Shown here piece by piece: positions 10,168-22,100 of a DNA stretch of 64,000 nucleotides (its first letter is position 1; each line of letters starts with the position of its first letter). This DNA comes from Ctena decussata (lineage: Eukaryota; Mollusca; Bivalvia; Lucinida; Lucinidae): NCBI GenBank assembly GCA_963989385.1, contig OZ022499.1:48349757-48413756 (forward strand), in the 5' to 3' direction. The position numbers were made by a program, and so were the translations under genes. Under the pieces are notes generated by a model, which had not been told where the DNA came from, ran no database searches, and worked only from the letters and a program-made list of their open reading frames with translations.

Positions 10168-13100
10168 GTATTGAGCCTTTTGGGGTGTGTGTGTAGGGGG
10201 GTGGGGGGGGGGGGGGACTTGAATGGGGGAAGAGAGACAGCAAAGTTTTTTTTTACTGTAGTTCCATATACGAGACTTCTGCGCTCACATGTCTGTGTTT
10301 ATGTTTTCATGTTGTTACTGTCATTTTCTATTTTTAGTGACTGTGGTCTTGATTTATGGCATTTTTGGCTAGACAGACCAGACTAGTATGCAGACAGTCC
10401 AACATGACCAGTAGTCCTGCACGCAAACACTTTTGTGTTTGGGGTCCAATAACAGAGTGGGTAGCCATAACTAGGCCTAGGTGATCAAGTCATCCAGAAC
10501 GGGGTTCAGACACCTATGTTGACTTTAGTTGACGCAAATCAACTAAAGTCAACATAGACCCCAAACACAAAAGTCAACTAAGTATCTGTATGATTTAGTG
10601 CTTTTAGTTGCTCCTTGTTAATCTATGATTTATGTGCTTGCTAGTTTAGTTGTGCTTTGCTTTATTAACTTGTGCTTTTATGTGCTTTTCTAGTTGATAT
10701 TGGTAGATCTATCTTTGCTTCTTGTCTTTCTCCACTTTCGCTTTCGGCTCAAGGGTCCTCGTCTTGTAGCTTGTATGTTCTGCGGGGACACTTGATGCAT
10801 AAATAATTTCGTTTTTTCGTATTTACACTAGGATAAAAGGCATGTAGCAAAGGTAGAGTATGTTTTGTTTTGCTGGGCTCGGATCTGATCTCGAACATTG
10901 GCTGGATGGTGGGGTGGAGCCTGATGTTTAGTAATTGAGCTGCCACTCGCGAAGCGCCACCATCTAGCACAATGTCACAGCATACTTATTCTGTTCAGGC
11001 CCTTGCCGAGCACAGTAATAATATAACACTTATATATCATTGTAGTGTTGTTTGAGCATGTACTGTTTTAGTATTCTTTATATGTCTTATATGTTTTATA
11101 TGTATACACTACTGTCTTTTCTTATCTCTCTTACAGGTCTTACATGATCCATGCATGTAAAATTGAAAATATTGATATAGTCTCTTATAATGTACATGTA
11201 TATTTTATATGTTAGTCGGTCTAATAGCTATTCATAGCTAATGTTACTTGTTATGTAAGCACATCCGACTTTAAATAAAATTTGTATCTGTATCTGTATC
11301 TGTAAATCGAAGAGATGATGGACTCCTTGTTTTTGAGAGATATTTCTGTGAAGAAAAAAAATGAGTCCACAATACTTCTAATCAACGCCTGCCTAAGTGC
11401 ACAGAACATAATGAATACTAAAGATGCTGGAGGCAACCAGAAATTGGGGATTTGAGATCTGACAACCTTTTCTCAGCTCAAACTAGATACCATGTGGCTA
11501 CTTGGCACAAAATTTGAGCAATTTCATTCATGAACCACCAAAGGTGAGGGGGGGACATATTGTTTTCAGTGCGGATCCCGGGTGTCGCCGTGACAGTTTC
11601 TAGCGTGCACGATATCTCTTGAACCAATGGGTTGAATTTCACCAAATTTGCATGGATACATCATTGGGACAAGTTTAAAGAGTTGATTAGATTTTGGTGA
11701 CCTTGACCTCATTTTCAAGGCAACTGGAGGACTTAGTTGACAATTTCTTGTACCCACTATATTTCCTGAACCAATGGATGGAATTTCACCAAACTTGCAT
11801 GGATACATCATTGGGACAAATTTAAAAGCTGATTAGATTTTGGTTACCTTGACCTCATTTTTAAGGCCACTGGAGGACTTAGATGACAGTTTCTTGTACC
11901 CACTATATCTCCTGAACCAACGGATGTAATTTCACCAAACTTGCATGGATACATCATTGGGACAAGTTTAAGTGGTGACCTTGACCTCATTTTGAAGGTC
12001 CCTGGAGGACTTAGATGACAATTTCTTGTACCCACAATATCTCCTGAACCAATGGATGGAATTTCACCAAACTTGCATGGATACATCATTGGGACAAGTT
12101 TAAGAGCTGATTAGATTTTTGGTGACCCTGTCCTCATTTTCAAGGTCACTGGAGGACTTAGATGATATTTTTTGTACCCACTTTATTTCCTGAACCAATG
12201 GATGGAATTTCACCAAACTTGCATGGATACATCATTGGGACAAGTTTAAGAGCTGATTAGATTTTTGGTGACCCTGTCCTCATTTTCAAGGTCACTGGAG
12301 GACTTAGATGATATTTTTTGTACCCACTTTATTTCCTGAACCAATGGATGGAATTTCACCAAACTTGCATGGATACATCATTGGGACAAGTTAAAGAGCT
12401 GATTAGATTTTGGTGAATTTTACCAAACTTGCATCGATACATCATTAGGACAAGTTTAGGAGATGGTTAGGTTTTGGTGACATTGACCTCATTTTCAAGT
12501 CACTGGAGGACTTAGTAGACAATTTATCTCCTGAACCAACGGGTGGAATTTCACCAAACTTGCATGGATACATCTTTGGGACAAATTTAAGAAGTGATTA
12601 GATTTTGGTGACCTTAACCTTATTTTCAAGGTCATAGTCATCTATGTTATGTAGGATATCTTTAGAACCAATGGATGGATTTTCTCCAAACTTGCCTAAA
12701 TATTTTACTTGTACCTGTAGGCTTTTTATTCATTAGAGCAGATGGGAAATGGGTTGGTGGAGGGACATCTGTTTTTCTCTTGAAAAACATTTTTAGTTTT
12801 AAACTGTTTTCACCATTTGAAGTGAAAGAATTGGTACTTATCTGCATCACAATTTGATACTCTTGAAGTCTTCTGAAAAATGTTGTTAGTACAATCAGTT
12901 TTCTGGTTTTATATCATATATGCCTTCATTTATCATTGGTATGTAGATTTCATTCAAGAAAGGATCCTAGGTGATCAAGCATAAACAGATGTTTCTGTGG
13001 CACGGGATATATTGTGATCATTTGATAAATAATTATGTTCGTACATGTAACAGTTTCTGTTTGAAAGATCATTATTATTTCACAGTAAAATTGTTAATAA

Positions 13101-16100
13101 CATAGCATAATGCAAGTCTCTATCTGTTTGTTGTTTCACTCAACCCTACCCAATCATTTTCAGCCTAGTACTTTAAGTCATTATTGTCAACCAATCCAAG
13201 CTACAGTATTTATATTTATGAAACTGAATTGTCAGACTAGGTATACCTGTTTAAAATTGACAACGAAATTATTTTCTCACACTCATCTCCAGCAATGGAC
13301 CTTTTATACAGTATTGACTGACAGTTAAAAAGTTCCGCTGACTTACTGCTGCTACTTGAGTTCACAGGGTATAATCGATTCCGCCAATTTTCGCTTCCAG
13401 CAGAGACTGTACATCATATTTGGCTTCCACCGAGACTGTCCGCGATCTCTTGCTTCCTGCCGAGACTTCTGTACATGATTAATGGCTTCCTGCAGAGACT
13501 GTCCACGTGATTCTGCTTCCTGTCAGGGCTTCCGGCAGGAAGTAGAGTCACGCGGACAGTCTCGGCAGGAAGCCATTTTAGGAGGACAGTAGTCTCTGCA
13601 TGAAGCAAGAGTTCGCAGACAGTCTCGGCAGAAGCCAAATATGACAGACAGTCTCTGTAGGAAGCGAAAATTGGCGGAATTGATTATACCTTGTGGTGTA
13701 ACCCTATTTCATCATACAGTCTATATTGTTGGTAAACTCTTAAAATGATCGTAAAACACAACTAAGTTCGAAAATGATTTTTGTTTGAGTTTTAAAAGTG
13801 TTTAATGCCAATTAGAATGATCTTTTTACATTGAATGATAGCTATCCTAAGATCACATAGGAGCCAAAATCATGTAGGTGTCGTGTTCTAGGTTGTCTGG
13901 ATTTTATAACAATTTCTTCTATTCTTTTAAATTCGATAAAATACTTAAATGTCAGTTTATGAAAAAATAACATACCTTATCCTTTCATGTAGGACAGGAC
14001 TTTTTTAACTTTGCCGCAAAAACAAAATAATTGTCATCAGAAAACAGCAAAAACATCGCTTCACTTACAAAGACATTTTGCTAGTTCTTTTAACAAGTAA
14101 CATAACAAATTAAAATAGTTGTTACTGCAAGGTTCCATGCAATTCTTGCATTCAGTCTGTCCTCAAAGTCTTCTTCAAAAATGAGTAGTTCTTCGCTGTG
14201 AAAGAAAAGTCTACTAAGGTCCCTGAGCCTGATCACGTAGGCATTTGGATGATTTGATCACCTAGGCCCCATTATGGCTACCCACCAAGAATAAATGATA
14301 AGATACTTTAGAAACTCAACTGACATTGTAACATTATTGCAAGGCACCATTTCTTTATCATTTTATCATTCACCATTATATTTACACAGCTTAATTTTGA
14401 ATTTGCAGGGCTATTGCAGATGGGTATCACAATCTATGCTACATTTTTGCTGCGGAAAACGCGCAAACATGCAAAGTGAACAGCCATTTGTCAATACAAA
14501 ACCAGAACACTCCTTTCCTATGTGTACCTGTACATTTTTATTAAATATATGGGTCTAAAATTGTACATGTATTGCAGCGTATAATTGCCATCTCAGTTTA
14601 TTCTGATTCTAAGGTGTCCGCATACTGCTATGATAAGCATGTTTCTATACGGCAAATAGCATGATCATGACAGTGTTACACTGTGCATGCGCAGATGATT
14701 TTTTCAACTGTTCCTTTTGTCTGCATTTAGGGTATTCCTGTAATTGCATGCCCATCTTATAGTCTGGAATGCATCAGAGTCTTAAACATAAGGTAAAAGA
14801 CTTTTTAAAACGTCCGGGTACTGGTTGGGTCTGTCTACAGGAAGGAGGGTTTTTAATTCTCTTCCAAAACAATCCTAAAAACCAAGATCTGGCTTACAGG
14901 ATGGATCTAGAGTTATTGGATTTTGTTGGGAGAGAATAAAACTTGTCTAATAGCTAAATTATACACAACTGATTTACAATGGGCCATTGAGGTACTTTTG
15001 ATGAGAGACAACCAGTCTAATAGCCAAATAAATATGGCACTCTGTATATTTGACTGAAGGACTTTCACAGTGTCTAGCCAAAATAAGATAATTTCAATAT
15101 GGGCTGTGTAAGTATTTGAAAAAAATTCCAAACCTATCCTCACCTTGGCATTGAAGCTCAAACCAGGGAACCTTACCTTTGCTCTAAAGTCATGTATGCT
15201 AACCACTGGTAAACACAACTCTCCTTTTGTAGTTTTTAGTAGTACTGTATTCAACCCCTTTAGCGCACTGTGCGCTTAACATTTTCAAAATGGCATTTAA
15301 TACATCCAGCAGACTTTCATCCTAATAAGCGCACATTTCAAAAAAATATTATAAATAGAAAGAAACAGAATGTAATGTTTAAAGCATCAGAGAAAAGCTG
15401 CTTATAGTCATGTAGGATGAAGAAGCTTTATAAGTGAAAAAGATTTTATAGGTTTTTCATCACTTGTAAACAAGCAATCAAAGGATGGATGGATGGATGA
15501 CTTGCGATTTTACGTCCTTTTCAACAGTATTTCAGTCATATCAGGACGATGGGACGATGATAATGAAAGGCTGTGTGCAATGGAACCCCGTTTACGGTAG
15601 GAAAGATTCTCGCCTCGAGCGGGATTCGAACCCGGGTCCGCTAGGTCATTAGGCCAGCGCTTAACCCACTGAGCTACCGGGGCTCCAGCAATCAAAGGGA
15701 TAAAGCAGTAAAAATGTGTGCTCTAATAATCATATGTCTCAGAAATTCCCTTGATGTGCGCTTATTGGGGCATGTGCGCTAGTCAGGTCGATTACTGTAT
15801 TTGAAGACTTAGAGTAAATGCTAAAGCACTTGTAACAATCACTAGCAATTTTGTTAATGCCAAATATGGCAAGTGGACTAGTCATGTCAAATTGAGTAAA
15901 GGGCTGCCACTTGCAAAGCACTACCATATTGATCAAATAGTTAATATATGCAGCTGAACATCATCCTCCAAGTTAGGATTAAATGTTAGAGGGAACAGAA
16001 ACAATTTAACTTCATTGGATTAAAAAATCATTTGAGTATTAATTAGTTTATCATTCATGGATTTAACCATTTCTGTTGACAGACACCATAGGAATTGTAT

Positions 16101-19100
16101 TTTTTACCAGGTATTAGTGTGCCTTTTTTGTTTTGGTAGTAAATCATATGGAAGTATGGAAATCCCATTAATGTAGGGTTACAACAGTACATATTATGAG
16201 CCACGACACAAGAAAAGCAACAAAGTGGTTGTGCGCCCAGCGCAGACTCAGATCAGCCTGGGCATCCCCCCAGTCTGATCAGAGTCTTCGCTGTCTGCAT
16301 GGAGGTAGCTCAGTCCCTTAGCTACTCTTTAAGCACTTAGCGAAGAGTCTGATCAGACTGGGCAGTTTCCCAAGGCTGCTCAGAGTCTGCGCTGGGCGCA
16401 CAACCACTTTATTGGTTTTCTTGTGTCACGGCTCATATTATAGTCATGAAACACTCCATCTTACCTAAATCTGTCTCTTAGCTACAGCTCCAATTATAAT
16501 ACTGTTAATAATTCTAAAAATTGGGACACCTAAAACGAATTACTGTAATTGTCCTGAAAATGGAACAGTTTGGTTTTGCAGTGAAGTAATGCATCCAAAA
16601 GATGCAGATGGAATGGCAAACAGTTCGATTCTGAGCAGTCTGATCAGGGTCTATACTGTTTGCTGAGACCTATCTGTCCCATTATTTAGATTTTCTATGA
16701 TATTTCAGGTGGAGATGACAGAAGAGTCTTGGTGTGGCAAGTAGAGAAAATGTTGTCAGACATTGGATCACCAGCAGTGATGAAGGGAGAGCACAACAGC
16801 AATATCTTCTGTATAACTTTTGATCTGGACAATAAAACAGCCTTCTCAGGAGGTAAGTAGAGGCTTACAAGAAGGGCTGTAATTAGGCATTGGCTTTATA
16901 AGCAGTGATGAAGGGAGAGCACAATGACAGTATCAGCTGTATAGCTTTTGATCTGGACAATAAAACAGCCTTCTCATGGGGGAGGTAAAGACTTACAAGT
17001 AGAGCTGTTACCAGTCATTGGTTTACCAGCAGTGATGAAGGGAGAACACAACAGCAATATCTTGTGTATAACTGTTGATCTCGACAATAAAACAGCCTTT
17101 GTAGGAAGTAGGTAGCGGCTTACAAGTAGACATGTTATCAGACATTGGTTCACCAGCAGTGATGAAGGGAGAGCACAACAGCAATATCTTCTGCATAGCC
17201 TTCAAAACTAAAGAACTTTTGCCCTTTTCCAAAACGACGTTTTGGCCTGATGTTCTTTTACAGGGGTTTCATTAACATTTTTGGCACAAGGGGGTCAAGG
17301 CAAAGTAGGCAGGGGATTTCATATGTTTTCCATACAATTCCTATATAAATTTTCAAAATATAGGTGGTGGATAAGGCCTGAATAGAAGGGGAAAATCTCC
17401 CCTCCTGCCTCTTAATGACACCCCTGCTTTTACAATTAAAACATCATATTATTGAGCTTTATATTTTTACCAGAGTATTTATATACTCGGGGATAGAAGT
17501 GGTATGGTAATGGGGGCAAAGGAGTTAAGAGAAAGTGGGTGGGAGGAGTGGTTGGGGAGAGAGTAACAAATGGTTTTGTTTCAAAAACTAACATCTGGAT
17601 CAGAGCATATTTTCTTATTTCTCCAGAAAAACGCTTGCGTTGTGACAATTTAATCAGACCTGTCACACTTGTTGTGTAACTGTAAAGAGTAATTTTGTTT
17701 TCCAAATCAGGGGTCACATAGTTCAAATAAGATAATGTGACTCCTTTCTAGAAGATTAGAAAACAAAATTATCTATTCAATAACATGCCGAATGTGATTG
17801 ATCCGACTACAATATTTATTTGGTTATAAGACGGGAGTTTATCCTGCCAAAATTACTGCAGATATGTAAATCGGTTTTGTGTTACTCAGCTATAAAATGG
17901 GTTCTTTTCCAAAACAATCCCAATGATCTAGATCCATCTTAGAAGATGGATCTAGATCTTTGAGATTGTTTTGGAAGGGAAAATCCTTCATCTTGGAACC
18001 AAAGAAATAGACACATTGCACATACTTTCGTTTCTCCTTCTGCTGATTCAAGAAGGGCAGTTGTCAGTTACTGGCGAAAGTATGTGCACTTAGTACTGGT
18101 TAACTGCTTAGGAGGTCTAAGCCTGCCCAAGAATAGTGTGGTTAGGTTAACTGACCGTCCAGACATGACCATAGCTGTTTACCGTAGACGTTAAGCAACA
18201 AACTAATCAATCAATCAATAGACACATTGACATATTGTTTTGTTGGCTCATACTTCATCTGACAGATTGTTCTTTTATTTCCAGGAAATGATGAACAAGT
18301 GGTTGTCCATGATATCCAGACGTAAGTTTAATAACTGTTACTTTTACAGTTTCAGAGCTGTGGATCAGCTAGACTAGTCCATATAATCTTGACTGTTCCA
18401 CCATATTTCCGGTAAACTCTGTAGTGCAGTGGATTAAATGCTGGCCTGCTAACAAGCAGTCCGGATTCAAACAGGCCTCATACTTTTCAGGCTTTTGCAG
18501 GATTTCAGGCTTTCATTTCTTGAATTTTACTTGATTTCAGGCTTTGATTTTTAAGCTTTCAGTGTTTTTTTCTGCTTAAAAAGGGCTATTTTAGGCTGCG
18601 AAAGCAGGCATTTCAGGCTTGGAAAAGCTTTGTCAGTATGAGGCCTGATTCAAAGCCCACAGATTGTGGAATTTTTTCCAACTGTATACAGGGATCCTTT
18701 GCACACAGCCTTCCATTATCACCCTATCTTTGGCTTGATATGACTTCAGTATTGTTGAAAGGACAGTATAAGCACAAGTCGTCCATCCATTCATTCATCC
18801 ATTTGTGTAGCCGAGTGGTTAGTACTCCAGACATTGGATTATGGGGTCACAGGTTGGAGTCCCACTGGAGATGAGAGCCCTCAATAGTCACCCTCTCATT
18901 ATCTTGATATCAGAGCCCTAGATAAGAGGGAGTATTTGGTGATAATCAGGGATAATTTTTGTTAATTCTGGATAAAACCGTATGTTGTGACCCCTCATCT
19001 GAACCGTCTCGATGAGACGGTTCAGATGAGAGGTCACAACATATGGTTTCAATGAGAAATAAAGAAAATTATCCCTCAATTATCATCAAATACCCCTCTT

Positions 19101-22100
19101 ATCTAGAGCTCTGTATGACTGAAATTCTATTGAAAAGGATGCAAAACTGACTAATCATCCATTCATCCACAAGGATATATATGGAAAATAGGAGTACACA
19201 GGCCTTCTGAGTAATTATACCCCCAGCATACAAAGTATGTCAAGGGGTATATGGGTATAGTTTTTGCCTTTCTGTCCTTTTGTCCATCTGTCCATTCGTC
19301 CTCCTATTCATCCTTCCATTTGACCTAACATTTGCATTAAGGTTTTGCATTAAGTTTTATCTTTAGCTCTGTTTTCTTGAGAGTTTTAACTGGAACAAGC
19401 TCATATGTGTTACTAGAGGATGGATACTGATCAGTTTACATCACTTGTATGCTGCTGTTGCCCTAAGGTCAAGGTCAGTTTGTTTCACTTGGATGTTGCT
19501 GCTGGCTTAAGGTCAAGGTCACAGACTTAGAAATTTGTACAACAGCTGCATTAAAGTTTTAAGTTTGTTTCACCTGGATGTTGCTGCTGGCTTAGGATCA
19601 AGGTCACAGACTTAGAAATTTTGTACAACAGCTGCATTAAAGTTATATGTTAAGGGTTGCTTTTTCTCTATTTTTCTGAAAGCTTCAGTTGGAATTTGTT
19701 AAGATGTGCTTAGTGTTAGCACAGGGTGGATACATTTTAATTTGCATCATCTGGATGCTGCTGCAGAGCTAAGGTCAAGGTCAACTTGGACATATGTATT
19801 ACATTAGCATTAAAGTTTTGCATTAACTTGTTTGGTTTTAAGTATTCTGGAATGGAACCGTTTGATGTGCAACTAGGTTTACTATTAGTTTGAAACAGTT
19901 TAGTTGACATCATCTGGATGCTGCTGCTGACCATAGGTCAGGGTCACTTGCTTTGAACTTTATATAATATTTCTGTAAAAGTTTTACATAATAAGTTTTT
20001 ATTCTTTTGCTTATTGCCAAATCTTGGGGTGGAACCTGTTGATATGTGACTTGGTCTATTAATAGTCTGCATGTCTGATTGTTAACATTTGCATTAATGT
20101 GTTATGTAAAGTCTATTTTCTATGTGCGGTGGCCCTGGCCGGGGTTATACATGAGCCCTGCATAATGGTACCTAATTTTTTTCATTCCATATTCAGTGGT
20201 GAAACTAAAGATGTATTTCCTCATGAAGATGCTGTGTATGGACTAAGTGCTGACCCCACTAACCCCAGTGTGTTTGCCAGTGCCTGTGACGATGGCAGGC
20301 TCCTTATATATGATACCAGGGACTCTACAGCAGGTACGTTAGACCTCCAAATAAGCCTGAGATTGAGGTGAATTAACCCTTAATGCGCCAAAAAGCAGAC
20401 AACAAAATTTACGTCTGCAGAATTTAAAAAAATGTTTCGTCCAAGTGATAGCATATTGAGAATTCGAACACAAGAGGGCAAACAGTGTAGATTCAGATGA
20501 GGTGGCTCATTATGAGCAACCTCATCTGGATCTACACTGTTTGCAAATTTAACTATTTTAATTTTTGGCGCTTTAAGGGTTAATGAAAATTCTATAAATT
20601 GGGACACCAAAAATATTTATCGTAGTTGTCCCAAAAATTGAGCTGTTTTACGATGCAGTAATGTGTCTAACAGATGCATATAGAATGGCATAAAATGTAA
20701 ACACTGGGTCTGCAGTGTTTGTTCAGACCTATCTGCACCAATACTTAGAATTTTTACAGTATTTTTTCTCCATCTAGTCCCGGGCCGGGCTGTGTAGCGC
20801 AATTGGTAGGGCACCTGACTCATAAGTCAGAGGTCCTGGGTTCGATACCTGGTCTGGCCACATACTTTTGTTTCTCCTTCTGCTGATTCAAGAAGGGCAG
20901 TTGTCAGTTACTGGCGAAAGTATGTGCACTTAGTACTGGTTAACCGCTTAGGAGGTCTAAGCCTGCCCAGGAATAGTGGGGTTAGGTTAACTGACCGTCC
21001 CGACATGACCGTAGCTGTTTACCGTGGACATAAAGCAAAAAATCAATCAATCAATCCATCTAGTCCTGATTCATACAGTTCCTAGAGATACCTTTATGCA
21101 TGCTTTTGATGGAGAAGGCAGCTTTCATCACAAGGGTTTGCTGAGACGCAAATATGACAGGGTTTGACAGTATTTCCAGGATAAATTTTCATTTCTTCCC
21201 ATTCAAACACAGGTTGTGGCTCCTCATTCAAGTACATCAAAGTTACATTATGCAAATGAAACTGAAGAGAAGAGAAAGTGGGTGGGCTTAATCTAATTTG
21301 CATAAACTGTAATTCTTATTTCTAAAGAAAACAGACATTATGATCCCTCACAAGAACTGTCTCATGAAACAGTTCTAATGAGGGGTTGGTTACAACATAT
21401 GTTGTTATATGACAGTTATTCCTAAACCATCCCTGTTACGTTTTCTTATCTGGAGCACTGCATGTTGAAGAAAGGAAAAGCAATATTGTCCATACGGTCT
21501 CATCAGTTTGTGTTTATCTTGAGGCATTTTATCTATTTTCAAAACATGACAATACCCACATCAGTCTGTGCAGTCAGGAAAAATACAATTTACATTATAT
21601 TATTTTCCAGAGCCATTCTGTGTTGCCAACTATACGTCCTCCATGCATTCTGTGATGTATAATCCAGTAGAACCTCGTCTCCTAGCAACAGCCAATGCAA
21701 AGGAAGGAGTGGGATTGTGGGATGTGAGGAAACCTAAGAGGTTAGTGATATTTTGAATTGGGGCCTTTCTTGGTAAAATGTACCAGAAGGTATTAAAATG
21801 TACTTAAAATCACAGTTATTCAGACAGGAATGCCTGAGCAAACAGTGTAGAACCTGATCAGACTACTCCTAATAAGGATTTCCAACAGACGGTTTAGACC
21901 CTGATCATACTGCACCATGGGCTTTTAGGAACAGTGTAATGCACCGTTTGCGATTTTTGCAAAAACTACATAAAACATCGCATTAAGACAAACAAAGCTG
22001 TCCAGATTTGAAAGTGGAAGAGCAGATTACATAAATATGAAGGGTATTGAATGATTTAAGGTTTAATGTCTTTTCGGTACTATTTCAGTCATCTTAGGCC

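Noticed and set aside
11566..12680. CRISPR-like array
   Set aside because: Units of about 145 bp are repeated throughout, without the short repeat and unique spacer pattern, and the locus is in a eukaryotic intron.
15600..15690. Possible tRNA gene on the minus strand
   Set aside because: A and B boxes are good, but it is the head of SINE family V, with the same body and CATC tail in several copies.
17023..17232. 69-codon minus-strand open frame
   Set aside because: It is antisense to the decayed exon 2 copies.
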